A DNA stretch of 53,513 nucleotides from a virus: positions 1 to 53,513 of IMG/VR virus record IMGVR_UViG_3300024518_004276. One strand, given 5' to 3'. The notes below the pieces were generated by a model. The model was not told the DNA's origin. It made no database searches and was given only the letters and a program-made list of their open reading frames with translations. Made by a program: the position numbers and the translations under genes. Shown piece by piece: positions 15,688-22,316 of the stretch. How positions within the stretch are numbered: the stretch's first letter is position 1; every line of letters starts with the position of its first letter.

Positions 15688-16591
15688 ATGCTGCCTTCTT
15701 GCTTTTCACATCGAAGTTCGGAGGCAATATTTCATGAACGTGACCATGGCCATGTTCGAGGATGTATGGCTTCGGCGGACGCTTTCCGTAGTGGTTAAAA
15801 TACGCTACGAAATGCCAGTGGCTCATAAACAGCTTGACGGCATAACGCTTGGCCCGGGAATGGATATGGGCCGGGGGCAGCATGGGCTGGCCCTTCCCTT
15901 CCTTCACCAGCTTGGGCTTCACCACCTTGTCGGCAGCCGCCAGCTTGAGAACGCGCTCCGCCTCTTTGCGGGTGATCCGACCTGCATACCATTTATACGC
16001 ATCTGTGTTCTTGCCGATGTTGAACTTCTTCAACTTGGCCTTCGCCTGATCGGCAAAATCTCCATTCAGATTGCGTGCGATCTCCTGCTCTTTGCGCGTT
16101 TTATAAACGTCGTTGTAAATCCCGCCGCCGCCCGACCGGACGAAGCTCTCGCCGATCTTCCATTGCAGCACTTTGAGGTCAGCGTTGTAGGGGCGCTTCT
16201 GTCCCTTGCCCCATTCCTGTTCGGGGTTAACCCCAGCGAAGGACCAGATGTGGCCGACAGTTGGACACTTGGTGATATCGATGTGGGCGACCAAGCCCGC
16301 GCTCAAAACTGGGCCAATGCCCTTCACTGTCTGGGCCCACTCACAGACAGGGTGTCCGGAGGCATACATTGTGAGGGCCTTCTTGATTTCGTCTTCGATG
16401 TTCTCGACATAAAGTTGCACCCAGCTAAGGATGCCGGGAGTTTCGTCTAGAACTGCTCGGATTTGTCCAGCCGCCCGAATCCTTGCATCCTGCAGCTGGT
16501 AGTAGGCGTCGACGAGAAATCTCGCCTCTTCACGGCTCAGGCCGAGTGAGGCTTTTTTCAGATCCTCGGTTAGTTTCAATTTTTCATACAT
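15686..16591 (-). CDS. Tas-like RNA-guided protein (IS110/Nop-type domain, nuclease-less)
   Basis: 301 residues from ATG 16591 (AAGGA upstream). Residues 15-85 are helical. Residues 88-150 match the IS110 C-terminal (Transposase_20) and Nop helical domain: VKGIGPVLSAGLVAHID, then HIWSFAGVNPEQEWGKGQ. The IS110 catalytic serine position after GxxP is not Ser (EQEWGKG). No DEDD/RuvC or HNH domain is present, so it should bind rather than cut or recombine. The C-terminal 65 residues are His-rich (PPAHIHSRAKRYAVKLF, HGHGHVH). The stop codon abuts the 36-bp-period array, the arrangement of TIGR-Tas loci. A GTAAC-N5-GTTAC operator lies upstream. Confidence 0.85.
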   Translation of the reverse strand: MYEKLKLTEDLKKASLGLSREEARFLVDAYYQLQDARIRAAGQIRAVLDETPGILSWVQLYVENIEDEIKKALTMYASGHPVCEWAQTVKGIGPVLSAGLVAHIDITKCPTVGHIWSFAGVNPEQEWGKGQKRPYNADLKVLQWKIGESFVRSGGGGIYNDVYKTRKEQEIARNLNGDFADQAKAKLKKFNIGKNTDAYKWYAGRITRKEAERVLKLAAADKVVKPKLVKEGKGQPMLPPAHIHSRAKRYAVKLFMSHWHFVAYFNHYGKRPPKPYILEHGHGHVHEILPPNFDVKSKKAA

Positions 16592-16670
16592 GGGCTCAAT
16601 CCTTGTTATTTGTTCATCATTATGAGTGGGGCCAGAGCCTCGCATCGGCGAAGACAGCGACGCGAGATAC

Positions 16671-16697
16671 GGCTCGCTCTGGCCCCGTGGTGCACCA
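16671..16697 (-). repeat. Solitary degenerate array unit in the Tas-like 5' leader
   Basis: A near-perfect A decamer core (GGCTCGCTC, 16671-16679) is followed after exactly 8 bases by TGGTGCACCA, a degenerate B decamer. Spacing and order match the main array, 80 bases upstream of the Tas-like start. It may be a relic or a single guide unit. Confidence 0.45.
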
Positions 16698-16714
16698 ACT
16701 GGAGTGACACCGGG

Positions 16715-16754
16715 GAGAGGCCCGGGTGCTGGGGGGCTGGGAACCGGGCCTCTC
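16715..16754 (-). other. Perfect 11-bp GC-rich hairpin in the Tas-like leader
   Basis: GAGAGGCCCGG (16715-16725) and CCGGGCCTCTC (16744-16754) are exact inverse complements around an 18-base loop. No T-run follows on either strand, so it is not a standard terminator. It lies in the 5' untranslated leader of the Tas-like gene and may be a structured RNA element or attenuator. Confidence 0.55.
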
Positions 16755-16815
16755 TGGCGCTGCCACCCGGCAGGAGATCCAACCGGATAGGCGACACAGT
16801 TCAAAGACTATATTG

Positions 16816-16830
16816 TAACGACGAGTTACG
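16816..16830 (-). promoter_or_regulatory. Operator palindrome GTAAC-N5-GTTAC upstream of the Tas-like gene
   Basis: GTAAC GACGA GTTAC, one of four identical half-site palindromes in the window. On the minus strand TACAAT overlaps its distal half as a possible -10, but no good -35 is seen. It sits between the terminator of the Spo11-like gene and the Tas-like leader, so it probably controls the Tas/array unit. Confidence 0.6.
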
Positions 16831-16835
16831 CAACA

Positions 16836-16868
16836 AAAAAAGGCCGAGACCCCGAAGGGCCCCGACCA
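16836..16868 (-). terminator. Rho-independent terminator
   Basis: On the minus strand an 11-bp stem (GGTCGGGGCCC with GGGTCTCGGCC, three G-T wobbles) closes on a TTCG loop and is followed by seven T. It lies 45 bases after the stop of the Spo11-like gene, separating it from the Tas-like gene. Confidence 0.8.
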
Positions 16869-16913
16869 TGGGAGGAAACTCAATGGTTGGTGGTGGGCCA
16901 GAACAGTAACGTC

Positions 16914-17789
16914 TTATCCATACTCATTGGCGATAGAGTCGAGAAGCTCACACCCCTCCGCCTGTCGCTTGAGCGATTCATCCCAAGATCCCGGATCCGT
17001 TATGCCCTCAAGACATTTGCGGATCAGCCCGGCGATGACCGGAGGATCGAGAGCGTCCAGCTCCCATGAACTGTCACCGTGTTCTTGGATGTAGTCAGTC
17101 GAGCGACTGTCCGTCAACTTGGTTGGATTTGGCGGAGGAGAATACTCATCCACCTGATCCTTGTTGAGGGCAATCCTCTCCAGCTCATGGCCGCCTATGA
17201 ACAGCTTGAACCTGTCCCGCAGATCGCGAGGCATATCCATGCCGCTGGGGTCATGGTCGCCAAAATAAAAGATGATTGGCTGCTGGTCGTTTTTTTCGTG
17301 AGCCTCGGCCCTGACTGCGGCTCGCCACTGCTGCGACTGTGAGTTGTAGCCACGGCATGCATAATATGGAACCTGAAACTCTTTGCACACACCCTCGATC
17401 ACGCCGATTAACGCTTCTTTTTCGATCCAGACTTCAGGCCGATATATCTGGGTCTCCCAGAGATCGACCTTATAGCTGCTGGCCGCCGCCCGGATAATCT
17501 GAGCGGGGTCATCCCATGTCGCATGGGTGTGCCGGTTGCGCGTGCGGTCCACGATGGCCTCCCAGTCGATGTGACCGGCGAGACGGGCATCGTTGATGAT
17601 GCCGCCGAGGCGCTTGTAAGACCGCTGAGTGTTCGGGATCAGATCCCGGGCAACAAACTGATAGTACAGCTGACGCAATGTCAGATCGAAACCCTGAGCC
17701 TGATACTCGTCAATGATTGTGTTGGCGTGGCCTATCAATCCCAGACTTTCATCTCTGAAGTTTTTGTCGATGTAAGCAATTTTTGACAT
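16914..17789 (-). CDS. Spo11/TopoVI-A-like protein (stand-alone, TOPRIM-containing)
   Basis: 291 residues from ATG 17789 (AAGGAGG upstream). The N-terminal winged-helix region has the tyrosine motif LTLRQLYYQFVARDL (Y42, Y43), like the RxxYY active-site region of Spo11/TopVI-A. A TOPRIM-type domain follows: WIEKEAL with Glu123 and YFGDHDPSG with Asp178 and Asp180. There is no TopVI-B ATPase subunit nearby. Stand-alone TopVI-A-like proteins (Mini-A) are known in mobile elements. It could nick or break DNA for replication or recombination; activity is inferred. Confidence 0.75.
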   Translation of the reverse strand: MSKIAYIDKNFRDESLGLIGHANTIIDEYQAQGFDLTLRQLYYQFVARDLIPNTQRSYKRLGGIINDARLAGHIDWEAIVDRTRNRHTHATWDDPAQIIRAAASSYKVDLWETQIYRPEVWIEKEALIGVIEGVCKEFQVPYYACRGYNSQSQQWRAAVRAEAHEKNDQQPIIFYFGDHDPSGMDMPRDLRDRFKLFIGGHELERIALNKDQVDEYSPPPNPTKLTDSRSTDYIQEHGDSSWELDALDPPVIAGLIRKCLEGITDPGSWDESLKRQAEGCELLDSIANEYG

Positions 17790-17840
17790 GCATTCCTCCT
17801 TCTCTCGTTTTGTGCCTTGGCGGCACTGCACCGGCTCACC

Positions 17841-17886
17841 AAGATCGCTCGCAGGGAATGGCACCCTCGGCTTCTATGGCTCTCGT
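17841..17886 (-). repeat. Solitary array-like units upstream of the Spo11-like gene
   Basis: The pattern is degenerate A (ends CGCTC at 17850), 8 bases, TGGCACCCTC (a B variant also present in the main array), 8 bases, TGGCTCTCGT (A-like). Spacing is exactly 18 bases twice. It lies in the leader of the Spo11-like gene, 2.2 kb from the main array. Confidence 0.45.
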
Positions 17887-17907
17887 GGTGGGCCGGGTCG
17901 GTGGCGT

Positions 17908-18075
17908 CTAAGGGACGTAGAAAACTGGACCTCCATATCGGGGGTCAAACGTCTCGATGTTAGGCAGACTTTCAAGCAAGTCTGCATCGTCCAGTTTCAA
18001 GAGAGCCTTCTTGGCTTTCTCGATTGTCGTGCCGGGCTTGAATACAAGCACAGCTCCTAATTGTTTCTGGCTCAT
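17908..18075 (-). CDS. Small hypothetical protein
   Basis: 55 residues from ATG 18075 with AAGGAGG upstream. Compact alpha/beta pattern (GAVLVFKPGTTIEKAKKALL, ending GGPVFYVP). No family recognised. Overlaps the upstream stop by 4 bases. Confidence 0.6.
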   Translation of the reverse strand: MSQKQLGAVLVFKPGTTIEKAKKALLKLDDADLLESLPNIETFDPRYGGPVFYVP

Positions 18076-18374
18076 GACTTCCTCCTTGTGAAGCCATCGA
18101 GACGGACCCACTCATTGTGAGACGCGGTCCTGATAGCTTCAACTGCTTCGAGCATGACTTCGCTCAGCTCACAGTCACCCTTGTAGTCGTAGCCGGGATT
18201 TGCTGGGCTGCCACCCTCGTTGAGCTGATAGTCACGCCCATGGGGATAAGCCGCCCGCAGTGCTTGCGCCAAAGAGGCACACTCCTCGTGAACCTTGCGC
18301 TGCTGCTCCTTCAGCTCATCCAAGCTGGTGCCATTCAGGTTGGGAATGGACTTTCTGGTACGAAATTTTGTCAT
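18072..18374 (-). CDS. Hypothetical protein
   Basis: 100 residues from ATG 18374 (AAAGGAGG upstream). Central charged helix (SLDELKEQQRKVHEECASLA) and a second helix (LSEVMLEAVEAIRTASHNEW). No family recognised. Confidence 0.6.
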   Translation of the reverse strand: MTKFRTRKSIPNLNGTSLDELKEQQRKVHEECASLAQALRAAYPHGRDYQLNEGGSPANPGYDYKGDCELSEVMLEAVEAIRTASHNEWVRLDGFTRRKS

Positions 18375-18417
18375 GGCATTCCTCCTTTTCCTTTGATGCT
18401 CCTGCTGGCGCATCTAG

Positions 18418-18439
18418 GTGGGGCCGCTGGTGGCCCCAC
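18418..18439 (-). other. Perfect 8-bp intergenic hairpin
   Basis: GTGGGGCC, loop of 6, GGCCCCAC. No T-run on the minus strand. It lies between two small genes and may be a weak terminator or mRNA-stabilising structure. Confidence 0.5.
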
Positions 18440-18456
18440 TCCGTTGCGTCAGGCAT

Positions 18457-18702
18457 CTACCCAACTGTTACCCTTAAATGGATTCTTGAAAGCTTGAGGT
18501 TTTCAAAATAGGTGCAGGGATGCCAAACCTTCTTTGCTAGACGAAACCAGCCATTAGGATATTTGGCATAACTGCGAAATCTTTTTATCACCCCTCGCTC
18601 ATTTTTGTACTCAAGATAATTCCACACACATCCACCTACTATTTCAGTGTCGCTCCAAGTGAGAATGGAGGCGGGTTTGTCTTTCCAGATCGTGGTAGCC
18701 AT
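18457..18702 (-). CDS. Small hypothetical protein
   Basis: 81 residues from ATG 18702 (AAGGAGAGA upstream). Aromatic- and beta-rich (NYLEYKNERGVIKRFRSYAK, YPNGWFRLAKK). No family recognised. Confidence 0.55.
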   Translation of the reverse strand: MATTIWKDKPASILTWSDTEIVGGCVWNYLEYKNERGVIKRFRSYAKYPNGWFRLAKKVWHPCTYFENLKLSRIHLRVTVG

Positions 18703-18798
18703 TGATCTCTCCTTCTCCCATTCGTACAACGGTTGCTGCACGGCGAGAAGCTGGATCAATGGACCCAGCCTCCAACGGTTCAGCCTCCTTCTCCTTAA

Positions 18799-18978
18799 TT
18801 AGCTGGCAATCCGGCATGCCAAAGCATGGGCCTTGGGGTTTCTGCCTTTGTCCAGCCGAATTTCCTCAGCCTCGATGACAGATGGCCACCGGACAATTGC
18901 CGTAAAGCTCTGAACGTCGATGAAGACGCTCGGGCGACCTCGCTCTTTTATGAGGCTCTCAAATTTCTTGATGTTCAT
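18799..18978 (-). CDS. Small hypothetical protein
   Basis: 59 residues from ATG 18978 (GGAGG upstream), starting MNIKKFESLIKERGRPSVFI. Longer in-frame extensions upstream lack a ribosome binding site. No family recognised. Confidence 0.55.
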   Translation of the reverse strand: MNIKKFESLIKERGRPSVFIDVQSFTAIVRWPSVIEAEEIRLDKGRNPKAHALACRIAS

Positions 18979-19021
18979 CTCGTCCTCCGTCTCTCTTTGC
19001 ATGCCGCATGGCGACACTGCG

Positions 19022-19046
19022 CCGACCCCGCGAGCGGCGGGACCGG
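19022..19046 (-). other. Intergenic hairpin, 10-bp stem
   Basis: CCGACCCCGC, 5-base loop, GCGGGACCGG; the two non-Watson-Crick positions become G-U pairs in the minus-strand RNA. It lies directly after the stop of the gene at 19058-19255; no strong T-run follows. Confidence 0.5.
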
Positions 19047-19057
19047 AACAGTAGCGT

Positions 19058-19255
19058 CTATCGCTTGGGTGATGGCTGGCGATGATATCCAACGAAGCCG
19101 TTCCAGTGCGCCTTGATCCGCTTCTCATCGGTGGTGTAAATCCGATGCAGCTCAACTTCATTCACCAGATATGCAGCAACACCATTCTCGCAGCGACACT
19201 CAATGATCTTCGCTGCGCTGTCCCGGCAAGCCGGTGTAAATGTAATCAGGGTCAT
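19058..19255 (-). CDS. Small hypothetical protein
   Basis: 65 residues from ATG 19255 (AAGGAGAGAG upstream). Two cysteines in ECRCENG and a beta-rich middle (VNEVELHRIYTTDEKRIKAH). No family recognised. First gene after the 449-bp control region. Confidence 0.55.
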   Translation of the reverse strand: MTLITFTPACRDSAAKIIECRCENGVAAYLVNEVELHRIYTTDEKRIKAHWNGFVGYHRQPSPKR

Positions 19256-19704
19256 CGTCTCTCTCCTTCTCTCTCATTTAAGAGTGCGCGCTGACACACT
19301 CTGAAGGATGGCCTCGATTAGCCGCCCATCGGAATGCACTCGCAGAAATTTCCTGTCGGGCTCCTTACCTATGATGGGGCTGGTCTGCCGTGCGGTCTTT
19401 CCAGTGGTTTGGGAGCGACTTGGTCCTACCGTGGCTGTTACGTCTCACGGCCCTGCTGGCGCTGCCTGTATTTTTCCCCGCACTATTTTGGGTCGATTCC
19501 GGTTCAGGCTCCGGCGTCCCCTATATATAGAGTGTGTAACCAGCAGTTACAAGCGCATAATTGCAATCATTACTACCCTCCCAGTTGCGCCGGGTTTTCT
19601 TCGTAACTGGGGCTTGACAGGTGGGGGCGTGACTTCAGTGAAGTGGTGCCACTACCAAAAAGGCGTGACCTCGGTGAGGTGACGCCCCCACCCATGGCAC
19701 GACC
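19256..19704. other. 449-bp control region without a convincing gene
   Basis: It holds a promoter-operator (19524-19552) and the start of a three-palindrome series (19632-19714). The first 270 bases of the presumed minus-strand transcript contain open stretches in all minus frames, but none has a normal start with ribosome binding site, so I call no gene. Plus-strand frames here (such as 19308-19682) lack support. Confidence 0.6.
19524..19552 (-). promoter_or_regulatory. Promoter overlapping a GTAAC-N5-GTTAC operator
   Basis: On the minus strand TTGTAA, 17 bases, TATATA. The palindrome GTAAC CAGCA GTTAC (19536-19550) covers the -35 end and most of the spacer, so a bound dimer would block polymerase. 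It should drive the minus-strand small-gene operon starting at 19255. Confidence 0.6.
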
Positions 19705-19714
19705 TCAGTGAGGT
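19632..19714. repeat. Three 13-bp palindromes spaced 36 and 34 bp
   Basis: ACTTCAGTGAAGT (19632), ACCTCGGTGAGGT (19668), ACCTCAGTGAGGT (19702). The arms change together (CTTC/GAAG versus CCTC/GAGG), a compensatory change that supports paired structure or a dimeric protein site. Each sits inside a longer imperfect inverted repeat (GGCGT/GGCAC ... GCC). The third contains the stop codon of the 19705-19950 gene. They may be RNA hairpins or operators. Confidence 0.6.
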
Positions 19715-19950
19715 GATGCCAGATAGTCTAGGTTGTACCAGTGTCCATTATCCGTGGCCTCGACAAAGCAGCCCGCCGTGGAGATGGTGAAGCAATATGC
19801 CTTATGCTTTGGCCACCACCACACTGCTTGACAATAGGGAACGCCTAGACGTTTCAGCATGCGGCTCGCCTGCTTCGCCCGGCGCTCTCCTTCTTCGTCC
19901 GAGCTTGGCTGCTCTAGCTCGATCCAAACTCTGTTGGGTTTGTTCTTCAT
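19705..19950 (-). CDS. Hypothetical protein
   Basis: 81 residues from ATG 19950 (AAGGAGAGAG upstream). Charged helix (DEEGERRAKQASRMLKRLG) followed by a Trp/Tyr-rich part (YCQAVWWWPKHKAYCFT). Could be a small SPOR/BON-like fold but no family is recognised. Confidence 0.6.
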   Translation of the reverse strand: MKNKPNRVWIELEQPSSDEEGERRAKQASRMLKRLGVPYCQAVWWWPKHKAYCFTISTAGCFVEATDNGHWYNLDYLASPH

Positions 19951-19968
19951 CTCTCTCTCCTTGTTGGT

Positions 19969-19992
19969 GGGCCCCAGCCGAAGCCGGGGCCC
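19969..19992 (-). other. Hairpin with TTCG loop
   Basis: Plus-strand GGGCCCCAGC, CGAA, GCCGGGGCCC. The one mismatch becomes a G-U pair only in the minus-strand RNA, which supports function in that direction. Lies just after the stop of 19998-20183. No long T-run. Confidence 0.55.
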
Positions 19993-19997
19993 GTTGG

Positions 19998-20183
19998 TCA
20001 CCCGCGATGCCGGGTGGCATTGAGTTCATCCCAGACTGACCTGCTCAGTTTCTTCTGACGCCCGGTGCATGGGTTCTCGATCTTCACCCACTTCCACCCG
20101 AGAGACAGCACTCTGATCAGGCGCACCCCACTACCAATGCGGGGAGCCTCGTCGTTGAGATGAACGATGTAGGTGTCCTCCAT
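19998..20183 (-). CDS. Small hypothetical protein
   Basis: 61 residues from ATG 20183 (AAGGAGACC upstream), beginning MEDTYIVHLNDEAPRIGSGV; a small beta-rich domain with a basic end (CTGRQKKLSRSVWDEL). First gene of the leftward unit facing the DUF932 gene. No family recognised. Confidence 0.55.
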   Translation of the reverse strand: MEDTYIVHLNDEAPRIGSGVRLIRVLSLGWKWVKIENPCTGRQKKLSRSVWDELNATRHRG

Positions 20184-20402
20184 CGCTGGTCTCCTTCTTT
20201 GATTGTCAAAGAGCAATGACCAAGTTTTGGCCATACACTATTATAGCACATCTAAATTTATTTAGGTAAATTATCTTGTTTGCTTGAATACTGTAGAACA
20301 GAGAACAGCAATAGCTTATCGTTACTGCATTTACTTCTTTATGCTTTGCTTGGGGGTGATTCGTTGACCCTGTGTGTATGTGTCTCAAGATACAAACAGG
20401 TG

Positions 20403-20431
20403 TTGACGGAGATGTAACCGTTCGTTACAAA
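20403..20431 (+). promoter_or_regulatory. Repressible sigma70-type promoter of the DUF932 gene
   Basis: TTGACG (20403), exactly 17 bases, TACAAA (20426). The palindrome GTAAC CGTTC GTTAC (20414-20428) fills the spacer and overlaps the -10. This is the clearest member of the four-site operator set. The rest of 20184-20480 is AT-rich with no gene seen. Confidence 0.8.
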
Positions 20432-20480
20432 TAAGTCAGCTGGTCAGCCTGACCTGCACCAATTGAGAAGGAGAAGTGAA

Positions 20481-21566
20481 GTGAAGACAGGAAAAACCTT
20501 AACCGAACTCGCGGCGGAGTTAACCCGCCAACAGGACGCAAAACACGACTACATCGCTGACACGGATGTGCTCAGCATTTCCCCTGACGAAGGATGCACC
20601 AAGCTTCGCATCGGCGATCAGGAACTCGAAGCCACCGACAACTGCCATCGCCAAATTGGCACTCACGTCGGTATCCCCGCAAAGTATTATGACAGGCTCC
20701 GCAACGAAGCCCCCGATCTCCTCGCCGAGAACGTGAACCATTGGTTCAAGGCCAACCCTGCCAAGCGCCTCGTCAGAACCCTCGACGGCAAAGCGCGTGC
20801 GTTCTTGTCAGACCGCTATCGCTGTCTCGACAACTTCGATCTAGCCAATGCCATTCTTCCTGTCATTCAGGAATCCAAGGCAGAGATCGTGTCGTGCGAT
20901 GTCACGGAGCGGAAGTTTTACCTGAAGGCAATCATCCCTGACATCAAGGTTGAAATTCCGCCTGCCGGTAAAGAGAATTTTGTTTGGGGTGAAGGTCACA
21001 CGCAGATTGATGTTCTGCAGCCGGGAGTCAGCGTCACCAATTCTGAGACTGGGTTTGGTGCCTTGGCCGCCGTCCCTCTTTCCCACACGGTCCACTGTTC
21101 AAATCTCGCTGTGTGGTCTGAGGGTCAAATCCGCAGGACACATCTTGGCAAGGCCCACGTCGACAGCGCGGACTCAAATATCTCGGAGATTTTTTCGGAC
21201 GAGACCAAAAAACTTTCCGACCGTGCTCTGTTTGCACAGCTGGGCGATGTTGTTCGCGCCTCTCTGAGCGGCGAGCTGTTTGACAGAATTGTCGAGCAGA
21301 TAAGAGCCTCTCGCGGCCTGATCATCGAGCGCCCCAAGTCGGAGATCATCGAGATTGTTCAGGAGAAATTTGCCCTGACCGACGACGAGGGCAAATCCGT
21401 TCTTGACCATCTGGTCGAGGGGTCTGCTTATGGCCTGTCCAACGCCATCACGCGAGCGGCTGAAGATGCCTCTTGCTACGACCGTGCCTCCGAGCTGGAG
21501 CGGGTTGGAGCCAAGATCATCGAGCTGCCTCGCAACCAGTGGCAGGAGTTGGCTGTAGCAGCCTAA
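20481..21566 (+). CDS. DUF932 domain protein
   Basis: 361 residues, GTG start at 20481 chosen for AAGGAG 7 bases upstream (a TTG at 20463 is in frame but lies within that site). The whole chain follows the phage/plasmid DUF932 pattern: helical N-terminus, HVGIPAKYYDRL, FLSDRYRCLDNFDL, then GFGALAAVPLSHTVHCSNL and a helical C-terminus. The family is frequent in plasmids and phages with unproven function, perhaps linked to recombination or anti-defence. Driven by the operator-controlled promoter above. Confidence 0.85.
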   Translation: MKTGKTLTELAAELTRQQDAKHDYIADTDVLSISPDEGCTKLRIGDQELEATDNCHRQIGTHVGIPAKYYDRLRNEAPDLLAENVNHWFKANPAKRLVRTLDGKARAFLSDRYRCLDNFDLANAILPVIQESKAEIVSCDVTERKFYLKAIIPDIKVEIPPAGKENFVWGEGHTQIDVLQPGVSVTNSETGFGALAAVPLSHTVHCSNLAVWSEGQIRRTHLGKAHVDSADSNISEIFSDETKKLSDRALFAQLGDVVRASLSGELFDRIVEQIRASRGLIIERPKSEIIEIVQEKFALTDDEGKSVLDHLVEGSAYGLSNAITRAAEDASCYDRASELERVGAKIIELPRNQWQELAVAA

Positions 21567-21590
21567 GCTCACCAACTGCAGCAACAGGAG

Positions 21591-21633
21591 CCCGGTCCAC
21601 TCTTCTTCGTTATGGGTGGGCCGGGATTTTTTT
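21591..21633 (+). terminator. Intrinsic terminator or attenuator between DUF932 and TSCPD genes
   Basis: CCCGGTCCAC (21591-21600) pairs with GTGGGCCGGG (21616-21625) with one wobble; seven T follow (21627-21633) and run into the GGAGG of the next gene. The layout suggests partial termination that lowers downstream expression. Confidence 0.7.
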
Positions 21634-21643
21634 GGAGGATCAA

Positions 21644-21946
21644 ATGATACGACGCGCCCTGCCCAACAGACGCCACGGCAACGCCTACAGCTTTCGGCTC
21701 GACGGAATGAACTACGAGGCCACGGTCTCTTACTTTGAGAATGGTGAGCCGGGTGAGATCTTTCTGGTGGCCGGGAAGCCGGGCACCCACGTCAACACCG
21801 CATCGCGGGATGCCTCCATCGCCGCGAGCCTCGCCCTTCAATACGGATGTCCGCTGAATGTTTTGATGAAGGCCTTGACCCGGGCCCCTGATGGATCTCC
21901 GGACGGACCACTCGGCGCGGCTCTCGATGAGCTTGGTCAGTTGTAG
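21644..21946 (+). CDS. TSCPD domain protein
   Basis: 100 residues from ATG 21644 (GGAGG upstream). It matches the stand-alone alphaproteobacterial TSCPD domain that otherwise forms the C-terminus of B12-dependent ribonucleotide reductases (MIRRALPNRRHGNAYSFRL, GEIFLVAGKPGTHVNTASRD, ASLALQYGCPLNVLMKAL). No reductase catalytic gene is in the window, so the role is unclear; it may modulate host nucleotide metabolism. Convergent with the genes at 21951-22291, 4 bases apart. Confidence 0.8.
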   Translation: MIRRALPNRRHGNAYSFRLDGMNYEATVSYFENGEPGEIFLVAGKPGTHVNTASRDASIAASLALQYGCPLNVLMKALTRAPDGSPDGPLGAALDELGQL

Positions 21947-21950
21947 ATAT

Positions 21951-22127
21951 TTAGGTAGACCCTGAATCTTTTGGTTCATCTTCCATGAATTTCAGCTTGG
22001 CGAGAGTGACCGGCACCGGCTTGTGCCTCTCTTTAAGCGCCCCGCCGATCCCATATTTATCATTCCGGGCTGATCTGTCTCGCCGGATCATTGTCTGTAT
22101 GCGGGCTTTCCTGTTTTTCTTGGCCAT
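21951..22127 (-). CDS. Small basic protein
   Basis: 58 residues starting MAKKNRKARIQTMIRRDRSA; its ATG overlaps the upstream stop (TGATG at 22125-22129). Very basic N-terminus, neutral C-terminus. No family recognised. Confidence 0.5.
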   Translation of the reverse strand: MAKKNRKARIQTMIRRDRSARNDKYGIGGALKERHKPVPVTLAKLKFMEDEPKDSGST

Positions 22128-22291
22128 CAGGATGGTAAGGTTTTCGCTCTCATCTTTGCCTTACGTTCGCTCTCTTCGTCCTCAAGGCATTCGGCTTCCA
22201 AAAGCTCCAATGTTTCCTTCAGCCATGCATCCTTGAAGGCTTTGCTTGCCTCTGGTCTGTGCTCGTCGAGAACAATTATATTGCCCTCCAT
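22127..22291 (-). CDS. Small acidic helical protein
   Basis: 54 residues starting MEGNIIVLDEHRPEASKAF. ATG 22291 has GGAGGGA upstream. The chain is one long charged helix (LKETLELLEAECLEDEESER). No family recognised. Confidence 0.55.
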   Translation of the reverse strand: MEGNIIVLDEHRPEASKAFKDAWLKETLELLEAECLEDEESERKAKMRAKTLPS

Positions 22292-22316
22292 TTTATCCCT
22301 CCAAATTGGAATTACC

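Noticed and set aside
15119-16450. 443-codon plus-strand frame through the array and antisense to the Tas-like gene
   Set aside because: Repeat decamers contain no stop in most frames, so long frames arise by chance; the second half is antisense to a well-supported gene and no ribosome binding site precedes the TTG start.
15686-16591. Active IS110 insertion sequence
   Set aside because: The protein lacks the N-terminal DEDD domain and the catalytic serine position, and no element ends are seen.
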